In this document: positions 12,201 to 19,389 of the stretch, piece by piece
Layout of the letters: each line of letters begins with the position of its first letter
How positions within the stretch are numbered: position 1 is the stretch's first letter
NCBI RefSeq assembly: GCF_008831265.1
Contig: NZ_VTTH01000009.1
Location: 1 to 64,000, forward strand
Direction of reading: 5' to 3'
DNA: 64,000 nucleotides
Source: Lacisediminimonas profundi
Lineage (GTDB): Bacteria > Pseudomonadota > Gammaproteobacteria > Burkholderiales > Burkholderiaceae_D
Position numbers and translations under genes: made by a program
Notes under the pieces: generated by a model
What the model was told of the DNA's origin: nothing
The model's input: the letters and a program-made list of their open reading frames with translations, nothing else
Database searches by the model: none

Positions 12201-15200
12201 GTTCCCGCAGCGACGGTAATACCCGAGGATGCCGAGACCCACTGCGATCCGTTGTAATACTCCAGCGCGCTGCTCAGGTCGGAACCCAGCGTTGCAGTAC
12301 CCGAGTTCAAGGTCGGCGTAAACGTCATGCTCTGCGTGGTCGTCGCACTCACCGTTACAGCAAAGACGATGTAGTTTGACCCCTCGCTGACAGTGACATC
12401 GTTGACGCTCACGGTAGGTATGTCGGGCGTTGCCTTCAGCGTCAGGCTCAGCGTGCCGGTCAGCGACGTCGTGCCGTCAGATACGGAAAGATTGGCGGTA
12501 TTAAGCGTATCGCTGGCGACCGTGCCTGGCGTAAATGTGATCAACCCCGCCTCAACGTCAGCCTGGGTAAACGTGTTGCTGCCACTGGACGTCGTGAGTG
12601 CCACGCCGCTGCGATACAAAGTACCGTTCGCCGGCAAGGACGTCAGTGTGTAGGTCAGGCTGCCCGACTGGGTATCCGGATCGAAGGTGCTGAGATAAGA
12701 CGTATCGATCACCACCGGCGTCGCCGGATAAACCACGACAGGCGCGGTCAGCATGGTCGGACCGTCGGCCTGGGGGGTGATCGTTACCGTGCGCGTAATT
12801 CCCGGCGCAGCGGTATCGGATCCACCGTTCGCTGTCCCGCCGCTGTCCTTCAGTGCGCTCAGCGTGATGACGCGACTGGTCGCCGCGCCGTAGTTGGTCG
12901 GATTGTCGCTGGTCGAACCATATTGCAGCCCGGTCACCAGGGACTGCAGGGCGGTCACTCCGATCTCCGGGGTCGATACAGTTACCGTTGCCGTGGTGCC
13001 GCTCAGGCTGACGCTTACCGTATAGCCGCTAGCCGTAACGGTGCCCGAACTGTTGGCGTCGATGTAGATGGTCGAGCCGTCAATCGTGATCTGGTCGCCG
13101 TCGAATACATTGCTGACGGTAATGCCCAGCTGGGTGAAGGCTTGGCCGGTCTCGCCGGCGCCAAAAGCAGCCGTTGCTGCTGTGAACAGGCTGACTGCCG
13201 TACTGTTTTCAGTGAAGTTGGCCGAGCCGGCCGTGGCCGACAAAGTTGGCGCATCGTTGGCGCCGACGATCGTGACCGTGACATAAGCGGTCTTGCCACC
13301 AGTGGACGTAACCTGGAAGGTTTCCGTAATGCTTCCACCGGCGGTGAGTGCCTGCACACTGGCATTCGTATTGGCTACCGTGTAGGTCCAGCCGGTAGCA
13401 CTGGCCGTCAGGGAACCAAGCGCCGATGCGCCACCGAGCGAATTGCCGACAAAGGTTCCAGCACCTGCCATCAGCGTACCGCTCGTCAGGGAGCCGCCTG
13501 CGGTCAGTGTCGTGGGAGATGAGTCCTCGATGACCGACCCGATGAAGGTGCCGATCAGCGAAGGCGCATTGATTACGGTAAGCGTGCCGACCACCTGGCT
13601 CGCCGTGCGGGCGCCGCCGCTGCCGATATTGCCTTGATCATTCACGCTGAAGGTGACAGCTACCGAACCGCTTGCGCTGCCGGGCTGGTACAGGAACTGG
13701 GTACCCGTGCTGCCGGCCAACAGCGTGTTGATGCTGGTGGCGGTCCCGGTCATCACGATGCTGTTGGTGCCAATGCCGGTGATCGTGACGCCGCCTATCG
13801 TGTAGGAGCCGGCTTTTTGGGCGTTTGCACTGTCATAGACTTCGATGATGCCGCCGGCGACGGAAAGGGTCGCAACCACGCTGGATGAGGATGCGTCCAC
13901 ATCGGCAATCGAAAGTCCGGACGCGATGCCGTTCTGCAGCAGCAGAGCTGCCGTCGTCGCTGTCGTATTGATGGTTTCGGTGGTCAGGCCGGCGCGATTC
14001 AGGGTGCTGCTGCCGCTGCTTGCCGTGATGGTCGGCGCGTCGTTGACCGCTTGCACGATCACGCTTGCGGTCTTTGCCACGCTCACGAAATTGTCCGGGT
14101 CGGTGACGACGAAGCTGATGGTGCGCGTGGCCGTCGCCGGTGCGTCGCCCGAGTTCGAATAGGCGACCGCGCGCATGACCGACTGCACCTGCGCCTGGGT
14201 CACGCCGGCGGCGGTAAAGTTGACGGTCAGCGTGCCGCTGGAATACGCCCAGGTCCCGACGGTGGTGCCACTTACCACCACGTTCCCGCTCGTGGTGCCG
14301 GTGTAGGTAACGGCACCCGAACTGTCCACAAAGCCCAGCGCGTCACCGGTCGACAAGTTGGCCGAGATGCTCGCGGTCAGCTTGCCGCCGGTGTAGATCA
14401 CGCTGTCCAGGTCGGTCAGCCGGGCGGCCGCAGCGACGTTTACGCCGCTGGCATTCTCGGTATAGATGTAGGTACCGGAAACGTCAATGCTCGGCACCGA
14501 AAAATTCACCTGCTGCATCAGCCCCAGGCTGTCCCAGGTCATGGACTTCTGGGCGTTGGTCAGGGCGCCGATGCCGCCAATATCGCCGTTGATGCTGTTG
14601 TTCTGGGTCATCGTCATCAGCACCATGCCGATGGTGGATGACGGCGTCAGGGTAGTACCGGTCAGCAGGGCCACGCGATTGGCCAGGGCACTGAACGACA
14701 GCTTGAAGGTCACGTAGGCATCGGCCTTGCCATCCGCATTCAGGTCGCCGCCAGCGCCATAGGTAGAGGCCAGTTTGACGTCGAAGCTGCCGCCGGCGGA
14801 CTGCGGATTGCTGATGGAGGTCGTGCTCGGACTGATATTCAGGCCGCTGCCTGCTCCGAAAGTTACGACACCCAAGCCATTGTTGCGGCCATCGACACCG
14901 ACAAAAATGTCGATCTTGCCGTCGCCATTGACGTCCATGCCCACCAGCAGCACCGCCGAGAAGCTGGGCACGCCGCCTTGCATGGTCGGATTGCCGATCC
15001 GGACCCGGTAATACAGGTCGCCGTTGATCGAATCGTAAGCGCCCTGCAACAGAGGGAATGATGCGCCATTTCCGTTCAGGTCGAGATCCGACGAGTTGGC
15101 CTGGGTGTCCCTGGCCGGGTCGAAGCGGGTGCCCGCCTGCAAGTCGAAGAATGCGGCATCGGAAGACGTCAGGCTGTAGCTCTGCTTCAGCGACACGGCG

Positions 15201-16861
15201 ACGGTATCGGTGACCGTCGAAAAGGCGCTGGTGCCGCCGGTGGTAGCGATATTGACCTTGGTGCCAGCGGTGCCGCTGGTGGTGTCCCAGCCACGGATGG
15301 TCAGGCCCGCGGTTTCCACCACGCCGGCAGTAGCGGAGGTGGCCGCAAAATACAGCCGGGTGTTGGCGTCCGCCGCGAGCAGCAGTGCGCTGGCGCCGCT
15401 GACGGTGCTGACCGCCGTCCAGGTGCTGCCATTATTGGTCGTGTAGTACCAGGTGCCCTGCGTCTCGTTCGTGCTGACGATGGCGATACCCTTGCTCGCG
15501 CCAGCGTCGACGTCCGATACGCCGCCGGTCAGGGTGCTGACCAGGCTGCCGACTGCACCGCTTGGTGCAGCCCCTGATACCGGGGCGTTGAATACGAGGT
15601 TGGTATCGGCCAACGCCGGGGCGTTGTTGGTGGAAGTGATCAGTACGTAGGTGCCCTGATCAGTGGTGCTACCCTTGGTTGCGATTACATAGATGTAATT
15701 ACCGGCGTCTGTTCCAGCGACAGTTGTGTAGCTTTGCGCCGTAGCGCCGGATATCGCCGTTCCGGCGCCCGAACTGGTTGTACTGCGGTACCACTGATAT
15801 GTAATTGAGCCCTGTCCTTTAAGGTCGCTTGTGGCGAAAAGGATCTTGCCAGGAGTTGTCGATCCCGAAATGACTGCGCCGGTGCCGGTCGTGTCTGTGT
15901 AAGTTATGATCAGCAGATGGTCATAATTCTCGAAGGCAAGCGTATCGGTTTCAATGACGCCGGTCTTTGCCTCAAGCACCCAGTTGCCGCCGACGCCGAC
16001 ATCACCAGTCGCGTCGGTAGACGCGGCGACATCCGCGCCTGTCAGCGCAGCCAGTGACTGGACGAACTGACGGCCATCTGCCTCCGCCACGTCGCAGCCG
16101 TACAGCAAGATGTCGGCATCCGCGGCCAGGTAATCCTTCCAGGATTCCAGCGTCTGCTGAACGACGCTCAGCGTCGATTGCTCCACCCTTTGACCGTTGA
16201 GGACGATGCCGCCCTCGTAGCCGTGCGACAGGATGTGGATTGCAGAGACCTTTCCAGCCGACTGAAGGGCGCCAGTCATCTGGGACCACGCGTCTACGTT
16301 CGGATCCAGGAGAACCACCCCGATACCGGGGCGCAATTGGTTGATCAGCTGCTGGTAATCCTGCACCGATGAATCAATGAATACAATTTCCTTGTGCGCC
16401 TCCAGCTGGGCTGCGATTGCAGGCTGCTCCGCGATCAGCTTGTCGAGTTCAGCTATCGGATCAACAGTGGCCTTTCCGTCGCCAGCGCCAGCGTCGACAT
16501 CCACGACCGCCTGGCTGTCAGTGCCGGCCTTTTCGGCATCGGCTACAACAGACGCGTCAAGCGATGCATCCAGCAAGTGGGTCAGCGGCGCCAGCGTGTC
16601 CGGCAAAGCCGGCACCGGCGTTGCCGCGTCCGGCACTCGGTCCATCACATCGGCTGCGGTGCTGACGGCAGCCGCATCGAACATGAAGCGCTGCTCCAGC
16701 ACCATCGGCGCCGGACTGCGTCGTTTCAGCGACGACTTCTTGCCTGCCTTCTTTTTCGTATCATCAGGCGTGGCGGAAGCGACTATGTCCTGCTTCTTCC
16801 TTGGCGACTTGGCCGTCGAAGATGCAATTGCTTTTTTCTGGCTCGTTTTTTTGGTAGACAT
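1..16861 (-). CDS. Giant DUF4347/cadherin-repeat surface adhesin, C-terminus beyond the window
   Basis: The minus strand is open from an ATG at 16861, after the ribosome site GGGAGG, to the left edge (at least 5,620 codons, no stop). The N-terminus is Lys-rich, followed by an LEPR-XLL-like motif LEQRFMFDAAA near residue 55. A DUF4347-type domain spans about 155-300, including HILSHG and LLYGCDVAEADG. Next come an Ig-like segment (315-395), an FG-GAP-like DVNGDGKIDIFVG (near 640), a Calx-beta-like module (1485-1575), a bacterial Ig-like module (1635-1725) and cadherin-like modules (1737-2535). From there on the protein is 101-residue repeats. There is no Sec signal, which fits secretion through a TolC-type machine, and the TolC and HlyD genes lie just upstream. 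Surface adhesion is inferred from architecture. The C-terminal export signal and any anchor are outside the window. Confidence 0.9.
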   Translation of the reverse strand, partial: MSTKKTSQKKAIASSTAKSPRKKQDIVASATPDDTKKKAGKKSSLKRRSPAPMVLEQRFMFDAAAVSTAADVMDRVPDAATPVPALPDTLAPLTHLLDASLDASVVADAEKAGTDSQAVVDVDAGAGDGKATVDPIAELDKLIAEQPAIAAQLEAHKEIVFIDSSVQDYQQLINQLRPGIGVVLLDPNVDAWSQMTGALQSAGKVSAIHILSHGYEGGIVLNGQRVEQSTLSVVQQTLESWKDYLAADADILLYGCDVAEADGRQFVQSLAALTGADVAASTDATGDVGVGGNWVLEAKTGVIETDTLAFENYDHLLIITYTDTTGTGAVISGSTTPGKILFATSDLKGQGSITYQWYRSTTSSGAGTAISGATAQSYTTVAGTDAGNYIYVIATKGSTTDQGTYVLITSTNNAPALADTNLVFNAPVSGAAPSGAVGSLVSTLTGGVSDVDAGASKGIAIVSTNETQGTWYYTTNNGSTWTAVSTVSGASALLLAADANTRLYFAATSATAGVVETAGLTIRGWDTTSGTAGTKVNIATTGGTSAFSTVTDTVAVSLKQSYSLTSSDAAFFDLQAGTRFDPARDTQANSSDLDLNGNGASFPLLQGAYDSINGDLYYRVRIGNPTMQGGVPSFSAVLLVGMDVNGDGKIDIFVGVDGRNNGLGVVTFGAGSGLNISPSTTSISNPQSAGGSFDVKLASTYGAGGDLNADGKADAYVTFKLSFSALANRVALLTGTTLTPSSTIGMVLMTMTQNNSINGDIGGIGALTNAQKSMTWDSLGLMQQVNFSVPSIDVSGTYIYTENASGVNVAAAARLTDLDSVIYTGGKLTASISANLSTGDALGFVDSSGAVTYTGTTSGNVVVSGTTVGTWAYSSGTLTVNFTAAGVTQAQVQSVMRAVAYSNSGDAPATATRTISFVVTDPDNFVSVAKTASVIVQAVNDAPTITASSGSSTLNRAGLTTETINTTATTAALLLQNGIASGLSIADVDASSSSVVATLSVAGGIIEVYDSANAQKAGSYTIGGVTITGIGTNSIVMTGTATSINTLLAGSTGTQFLYQPGSASGSVAVTFSVNDQGNIGSGGARTASQVVGTLTVINAPSLIGTFIGSVIEDSSPTTLTAGGSLTSGTLMAGAGTFVGNSLGGASALGSLTASATGWTYTVANTNASVQALTAGGSITETFQVTSTGGKTAYVTVTIVGANDAPTLSATAGSANFTENSTAVSLFTAATAAFGAGETGQAFTQLGITVSNVFDGDQITIDGSTIYIDANSSGTVTASGYTVSVSLSGTTATVTVSTPEIGVTALQSLVTGLQYGSTSDNPTNYGAATSRVITLSALKDSGGTANGGSDTAAPGITRTVTITPQADGPTMLTAPVVVYPATPVVIDTSYLSTFDPDTQSGSLTYTLTSLPANGTLYRSGVALTTSSGSNTFTQADVEAGLITFTPGTVASDTLNTANLSVSDGTTSLTGTLSLTLKATPDIPTVSVNDVTVSEGSNYIVFAVTVSATTTQSMTFTPTLNSGTATLGSDLSSALEYYNGSQWVSASSGITVAAGTGVRTVLVRSAVTSDTVYEGPEYFTFNTGAIGGSQTVRNSAGASSSGTIVDDGTSTNVFLTGSASGTPTTGAADNDMPVATITAINDDVAAVTGTISNGGTTNDTTPTLSGTLTTSLTGNLVLAVYRDGVKIGNASVTGTSWTYADSGLNNGSSYTYTVRVEDSVTAVMQSGSGSWAITVDSTAPGSTSAGLNIAENSANGTVVGTLSASDNTTLIYSLVSGADAGGRFSVSGNQIVVANSALLNYEANTSHSITVRATDAAGNYTDTTLTVLVGDVNEAPTNLVISANAINENLAAGTTVGTFTSTDPDAGNTFTYSLVTGTGDTDNASFSIVGNALTISASPDFEAKSSYSVLVRTTDQNGLSFDKVFTVNVNDLNEAPTITSGASGSVAENQAGAVVYTATATDPDATAPNKTLTYSLGGADASAFTIDGTTGVVTINGAADYETQSSYSITVVATDAGTGTLFSSKAVTISVTDVNEAPTNLVISANAINENVAAGTTVGTFTSTDPDSGNTFTYSLVTGTGDTDNASFSIVGNALTISASPDFEAKSSYSVLVRTTDQNGLSFDKVFTVNVNDLNEAPMITSGASGSVAENQAGAVVYTATATDPDATAPNKTLTYSLSGADASAFTINGTTGVVTINGAADYETQSSYSITVVGTDAGTGALFSSKAVTISVIDVNEAPTNLVISASAINENVAAGTTVGTFTSTDPDSGNTFTYSLVTGTGDTDNASFSIVGNALTISASPDFEAKSSYSVLVRTTDQNGLSFDKVFTVNVNDLNDLNAAPTNLVISANAINENVAAGTTVGTFTSTDPDSGNTFTYSLVTGTGDTDNASFSIVGNALTISASPDFEAKSSYSVLVRTTDQGGLSFDKVFTVNVNDLNEAPTITSGASGSVAENQAGAVVYTATATDPDATAPNKTLTYSLSGADASAFTIDGTTGVVTINGSADYETQSSYSITVVATDAGTGTLFASKAVTINVNNVDEVAPTITSSSTATAINENSGAGQVIYTAIATDSGDISAGVTYSLSGDDAALFTINATTGAVTLTGNPDYEAKSSYSFNVVASDGVTTASQQAVTLTINNVDEVAPTITSSTTATAINENSGAGQVVYTAIATDLGDISAGVTYSLSGTDAGLFTINSSTGAVTLTGNPNYETKSSYSFNVVANDGVTAASQQAVTLTINNVDEVAPTITSSTTATAINENSGAGQVVYTAIATDLGDISAGVTYSLSGDDASLFTINATTGAVTLTGNPDYETKSSYSFNVVASDGVTAASQQAVTLTINNVDEVAPTITSSTTATAINENSGAGQVVYTAIATDTADTSAGVTYSLSGTDAGLFTINPTTGAVTLTGNPDYETKSSYSFNVVADDGVTTASEQAVTLTINNVDEVAPTITSTTTATAINENSGAGQVVYTAIATDSGDISAGVTYSLSGTDAGLFTINETTGAVTLTGNPDHETKSSYSFNVVASDGVTTASQQAVTLTINNVDEVAPTITSSTTATAINENSGAGQVVYTAIATDTADTSAGVTYSLSGTDAALFTINATTGAVTLTGNPNYETKSSYSFNVVADDGVTTASQQAVTLTINNVDEVAPTITSSTTATAINENSGAGQVVYTAIATDTADISAGVTYSLSGVDAGLFTINETTGAVTLTGNPNHEAKSSYSFNVVASDGVTAASQQAVTLTINNVDEVAPTITSSTTATAINENSGAGQVVYTAIATDTADISAGVTYSLSGTDAAFFTINPTNGAVTLTGSPNYEAKSSYSFNVVASDGVTTASQQAVTLTINNVDEVAPTITSSTTATAINENSGAGQVVYTAIATDSGDTSAGVTYSLSGTDASLFTINATTGAVTLTGNPDHEMKASYSFNVVASDGVTAASQQAVTLTINNVDEVSPTITSSTTATAINENSGAGQVVYTAIATDTADTSAGVTYSLSGTDASLFTINATTGAVTLTGNPNYESKSSYSFNVVATDGVTTASQQAVTLTINNIDEVAPTITSSSTATAINENSGAGQVVYTAIATDTADTSAGVTYSLSGTDAALFTIDSSTGAVTLTGNPNYEAKSSYSFNVVASDGVTAASQQAVTLTINNVDEVAPTITSSTTATAISENSGAGQVVYTAIATDSGDTSAGVSYSLSGTDAALFTINETTGAVTLTANPDHETKASYSFNVVASDGVTTASQQAITLTINNVDEVAPTITSSTTATAINENSGAGQVVYTAIATDSADTSAGVTYSLSGTDAALFTINETTGAVTLTANPNYEAQSSYSFNVVASDGVTTASQQAVTLTINNVDEVSPTITSSTTATAINENSGAGQVVYTAIATDTADTSAGVTYSLSGTDAALFTINETTGAVTLTGNPNYETKSSYSFNVVASDGVTTASQQAVTLTINNVDEVAPTITSSSTATAINENSGAGQVIYTAIATDTADTSAGVTYSLSGTDAALFTINGSTGAVTLTGNPDHETKASYSFNVVASDGVTTASQQAVTLTITNVDEVAPTITSSTTATAINENSGAGQVVYTAIATDSGDISAGVTYSLSGTDAALFTINGSTGAVTLTGNPNYEAKSSYSFNVVASDGVTTASQQAVTLTITNVDEVAPTITSSTTATAINENSGAGQVVYTAIATDTADTSAGVTYSLSGTDAALFTIDSSTGAVTLTGNPNYEAKSSYSFNVVASDGVTAASQQAVTLTINNVDEVAPTITSSTTATAINENSGAGQVVYTAIATDTADISAGVTYSLSGTDAGLFTINETTGAVTLTANPDHEAKSSYSFNVVASDGVTTASQQAITLTINNVDEVAPTITSSTTATAINENSGAGQVVYTAIATDSADTSAGVTYSLSGTDAALFTINETTGAVTLTANPNYEAQSSYSFNVVASDGVTTASQQAVTLTINNIDEVAPTITSSTTATAINENSGAGQVVYTAIATDTADTSAGVSYSLSGTDAALFTINETTGAVTLTANPDHETKASYSFNVVASDGVTTASQQAITLTINNVDEVAPTITSSTTATAINENSGAGQVVYTAIATDTADTSAGASYSLSGADAALFTINETTGAVTLTGNPNYESKSSYSFNVVADDGVTTASQQAVTLTINNVDEVAPTITSSTTATAINENSGAGQVVYTAIATDSGDISAGVTYSLSGDDAALFTIDETTGAVTLTGNPNYESKSSYSFNVVANDGVTTASQQAVTLTINNVDEVAPTITSSTTATAINENSGAGQVVYTAIATDTADISAGVTYSLSGVDAGLFTINETTGAVTLTGNPNHEAKSSYSFNVVASDGVTAASQQAVTLTINNVDEVAPTITSSTTATAINENSGAGQVVYTAIATDSADTSAGVTYSLSGVDAGLFTINETTGAVTLTGNPNHEAKSSYSFNVVANDGVTTASQQAVTLAINNVDEVAPTITSSTTATAINENSGAGQVVYTAIATDTADTSAGVTYSLSGSDAALFTINATTGAVTLTGNPDYEAKSSYSFNVVADDGVTTASQQAVTLTINNVDEVSPTITSSTTATAINENSGAGQVVYTAIATDTADTSAGVTYSLSGTDAALFTINPTTGAVTLTGNPNYETKSSYSFNVVASDGVTTASQQAVTLTINNIDEVAPTITSSTTATAINENSGAGQVVYTAIATDSGDTSAGVTYSLSGTDAALFTINATTGAVTLTGNPDHETKASYSFNVVASDGVTTASQQAITLTINNVDEVAPTITSSTTATAINENSGAGQVVYTAIATDSADTSAGVTYSLSGDDAALFTINATTGAVTLTGNPNYEAKSSYSFNVVASDGVTTASQQAVTLTINNVDEVAPTITSSTTATAINENTGAGQVVYTAIATDSGDTSAGVTYSLSGTDAALFTINPTTGAVTLTGNPDYEAQSSYSFNVVASDGVTAASQQAVTLTINNVDEIAPTITSSTTATAINENSGAGQVVYTAIATDSGDTSAGVTYSLSGTDAALFTIDSSTGAVTLTANPDHETKASYSFNVVASDGVTTASQQAVTLTINNVDEVAPTITSSTTATAINENSGAGQVVYTAIATDTADTSAGVTYSLSGDDAA
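9255..11375 (-). repeat. Seven alternating cadherin-like modules of two types
   Basis: Seven modules of about 300 bp fall into two types. Type A contains SSYSITVVATDAGTG and SVAENQAGAVVYTA; type B contains SSYSVLVRTTDQNG and INENVAAGTTVGTFTS. In plus-strand coordinates the order is A-B-B-A-B-A-B. Copies of one type are nearly identical at DNA level. The second B copy carries an extra in-frame 9 bp, a doubled agatcgttc near 9855-9872. This block sits between the unique N-terminal domains and the 101-residue array. Confidence 0.85.
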
Positions 16862-16948
16862 AGGACCTCCCGCTTTTGCGGCTACTTGCTTTCGACGCTG
16901 GCGGCATTCATCGCCGCATCGGACTTTTTCTTCACACCACCATGACCA

Positions 16949-16964
16949 CAAGGCCGGAGCCTTG
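16949..16964 (-). other. Small stem-loop before the adhesin start
   Basis: The arms caaggc and gccttg enclose a 4-nt loop in the 114-bp gap between the HlyD-like stop (16976) and the adhesin ATG (16861). There is no T tract, so it is more likely an RNA-stability or expression-ratio element than a terminator. Function is inferred. Confidence 0.3.
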
Positions 16965-16975
16965 CGCCCGTATCC

Positions 16976-17806
16976 TTACTGGCCGTCCATTCCGGTGATC
17001 CGGACCCGGCCACTCATGCCGGAAATCAGTTCCGGGAATCGGCCATCGATTGCCGCCGCCACTTTGACTGACTGGCTGACGGCATCCACCCGGGCGCCGA
17101 TACGGATGAATCGCGCCGGATAGCTCTTTCGCGTCTCGTCGATGTCGACTTTGAATAATCCACCCGCACGCACGGTATTGAGCCAGCGCGACGGGATGAG
17201 GAATTCGAGTTCAAGAACGCTGTCGTCCAGGATTTCCAGCAGGGGCTGCCCGGCCTGCGCATACTGCTGCTCCCTGACCTTCTGCTCCGCGATCCGGCCG
17301 GCGTACGGGGCCGGGATCACGCACTTGCTCAGCACCGCCTGGTTGGCAGCCACTTCCGCGAGCGCCCGGTCTGCGGCTGCTTTCGACAGATCAAGGTCCA
17401 TCAAACCCACCGAGTTCAATTCGGCAAGGCGCACATTGGCCTTGTAGGTGGTCTGGGCTGCGTCCAGCTCGGCCTTTGCCTTGGCCATCTGGGCCTGCTG
17501 GATCGTGCAGTCGAATGTCACCAGCGGCTGTCCGGCCCTGAAAGATCCGCCCTCGGCCACCGGCAAACGGCTGACCTTGGCGCCGATCTCGGCCGCAATG
17601 GTGGTAAAGCGGCGTGGCAGCAACTGCGCGCGAATTTCCTGCCGTTCGAGGGAGGAACGCGGCGTCGACCCGACCGCTGCCTTTGGCGCGCCGCCCGCCG
17701 ACGGGGCCACTGACGGGGCCACTGGCCTGGCGACCTCGCCGGCGGCATGTGCGCTTGACACGGCGATCAACGCCAGTAACGCGAAAATTTTCGGGATCGC
17801 CTTCAT
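16976..17806 (-). CDS. HlyD-like periplasmic adaptor (membrane fusion protein)
   Basis: This 276-residue protein has an N-terminal Sec signal (hydrophobic stretch, then AHAAG), a Pro/Ala-rich linker, and a biotin/lipoyl-like hairpin (AAEIGAKVSRLPVAEGG). A short coiled-coil region and a beta-barrel part with RIAEQKV and LISGMSGRVRI follow. Such adaptors bridge an inner-membrane pump and a TolC-like channel. At 276 residues it is shorter than type I secretion HlyD proteins and closer to RND-type adaptors. The ATG overlaps the TolC-like stop as ATGA, so the two are co-translated. It probably serves export of the giant adhesin 115 bp downstream. No inner-membrane ATPase or pump is seen beside it. 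Confidence 0.85.
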   Translation of the reverse strand: MKAIPKIFALLALIAVSSAHAAGEVARPVAPSVAPSAGGAPKAAVGSTPRSSLERQEIRAQLLPRRFTTIAAEIGAKVSRLPVAEGGSFRAGQPLVTFDCTIQQAQMAKAKAELDAAQTTYKANVRLAELNSVGLMDLDLSKAAADRALAEVAANQAVLSKCVIPAPYAGRIAEQKVREQQYAQAGQPLLEILDDSVLELEFLIPSRWLNTVRAGGLFKVDIDETRKSYPARFIRIGARVDAVSQSVKVAAAIDGRFPELISGMSGRVRITGMDGQ

Positions 17807-19344
17807 TTTGGTTGCTGTTCCTTGTTTTTTTCCAGGCCTTGCTTCTTCGCCTGTTCAGCCAGGATCGACTGCCAGACCAGCCCGTGCAGGGTGAGTTTCT
17901 GCGCCAGTTCGTCGGTTGCGATTTCATCGACGCTGGCGATTCGTGGCTCCACGCCCAGGCTTGCTTGCATGCGGCTCTCGGCCGCCTGCATTTGGGCAGC
18001 AGCCTGATAACGGCGCAGAAGGCTGAGGACCTCTGCAGTTTCATTGCTGATGCGCTCGAGCTTGCTCTGTGCCCGAGCCGCTTCACGATTGATGACGATT
18101 TTGGAGATCTTGTGGTCGACGTTCCAGATCTCGTCCGCGCGGCCGAACTGGCTGGTCGCATTCAGGAGCTGCAGGCGTGCGAGATGAACCTGGGTCAGCA
18201 CTGCCAGTTGCACAGCGACGCGCTTCTGGTCAGCAAGTGCCACACCGGCATCCGCCAGCCTGGTTTGCGTGGAGGCGGTAAGCAGGTTCAGGATGTTGTA
18301 GGAAACCTGCAAGCCAGCCTCGTTCCACCTCTGGTTCACCAGGTAGCTGTCGGTGTCGTAACTCACCGAATAGCTGAACGACAAGTTGGGGAAGAGCCGG
18401 TACAACACCTTGCGCGTCTCGGTGCGCGCGATGCGCGCGTTATATTGCTGCTCCCGCAGGTCGGCATTGTTGACCAGGGCCGTTTCCTCCAGCTGGTCGA
18501 GCGAGATTTTCAACGCATCCGAATTGATATTGAAAGCCGTGTCCACCAACTCGATGGCCGTGCCCTGCGGAACGTTGATCAGCGTGGCAAGTTCGACCTG
18601 GGCGGACGACAGCTCCTGCTCGATCGCTTCCAGCAATCGCAGGTTCTCCAGGATCTGGCGCTGGTACCGCAGCGCGTCCAAGGGATTGCGCAGGCGCTCT
18701 TCTTCGGTCTTGCGGGAATCGACCAGCGCTTCTTCCGCACTGGCGATGATACGTTTCACTTCCCCTTTGAGCTTTTGAGCACTGACGGCTCTCCAGAACA
18801 CGGTGCGCACATCCTGCATGAGCACATGCATCGCCTTGCGGCGCTTCTCGGTTGCGATCAGCACGCGATCTGCGGCTTGCACCGTGTTCAGGTAGCCGAC
18901 GCCCATTTCGAGCATGTTCCAGGTCAATCCCAGCTGACTTGCGGTATGGCTTCGGTCCTGGGAAACAAAATTGGACGGCACCAGCGCGCCAGTCTGGATG
19001 TTGCGGCTCAAGGTGGTACGGTCACTGTCGCGTGAGGAAAAACCGGACTGTGCAACCAGCTTCGGCAACATGTCCAGCCGGGCGACATCGAGCTGGTTGA
19101 GGGCGATCGCCTCTTCCATCAACTTGGTACGCCGGTCCAGGTTGTACTTGAGCGCGCGCGCCATTGCCTGCTCGAGCGTGAGCGGTCCCTTTATCGCGTC
19201 GACTCCCTTCTGCGCGGCGGCACGATCGGCAGCCGTCTGCTCGAGCATGTCCTTGTCCGATACAGGATTTGGCGCGATCGTGGTACACGCTGCGACGAAC
19301 ATGAGTAGTGCGCCCCCCGACAGTCTTGTTAAACTTTTATGCAT
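17803..19344 (-). CDS. TolC-family outer-membrane channel lipoprotein
   Basis: The protein is 513 residues. It starts with a lipoprotein signal (hydrophobic run ending VAAC at about residue 20), so it should be acylated and sorted to the outer membrane. The rest is the alpha-helical, Gln/Ala/Leu-rich duplicated pattern of TolC-type factors (for example LRLLEAIEQELSSAQVELA and the late LLRRYQAAAQMQAAESRM). It begins the minus-strand operon TolC-like/HlyD-like/adhesin and overlaps the HlyD-like start by 4 bp. The likely role is the exit duct for the giant adhesin. A drug-efflux role is possible but less likely given the neighbours. Confidence 0.88.
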   Translation of the reverse strand: MHKSLTRLSGGALLMFVAACTTIAPNPVSDKDMLEQTAADRAAAQKGVDAIKGPLTLEQAMARALKYNLDRRTKLMEEAIALNQLDVARLDMLPKLVAQSGFSSRDSDRTTLSRNIQTGALVPSNFVSQDRSHTASQLGLTWNMLEMGVGYLNTVQAADRVLIATEKRRKAMHVLMQDVRTVFWRAVSAQKLKGEVKRIIASAEEALVDSRKTEEERLRNPLDALRYQRQILENLRLLEAIEQELSSAQVELATLINVPQGTAIELVDTAFNINSDALKISLDQLEETALVNNADLREQQYNARIARTETRKVLYRLFPNLSFSYSVSYDTDSYLVNQRWNEAGLQVSYNILNLLTASTQTRLADAGVALADQKRVAVQLAVLTQVHLARLQLLNATSQFGRADEIWNVDHKISKIVINREAARAQSKLERISNETAEVLSLLRRYQAAAQMQAAESRMQASLGVEPRIASVDEIATDELAQKLTLHGLVWQSILAEQAKKQGLEKNKEQQPK

Positions 19345-19377
19345 GCAGGTCGATCGGATATTGCTTACGGATTGAAT

Positions 19378-19389
19378 ACAAGCGCTTGT
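19378..19389. promoter_or_regulatory. 12-bp perfect palindrome upstream of the secretion operon
   Basis: acaagcgcttgt reads the same on both strands and lies 34 bp upstream of the TolC-like start codon, where an operator would sit. Its AAGCGCTT centre resembles LacI/GalR-type operators. No regulator gene is adjacent, so the assignment is inference only. Confidence 0.3.

Noticed and set aside
17614-19035. 473-residue plus-strand frame
   Set aside because: It is antisense to the TolC-like and HlyD-like genes, which have clear signals, motifs and coupled starts.
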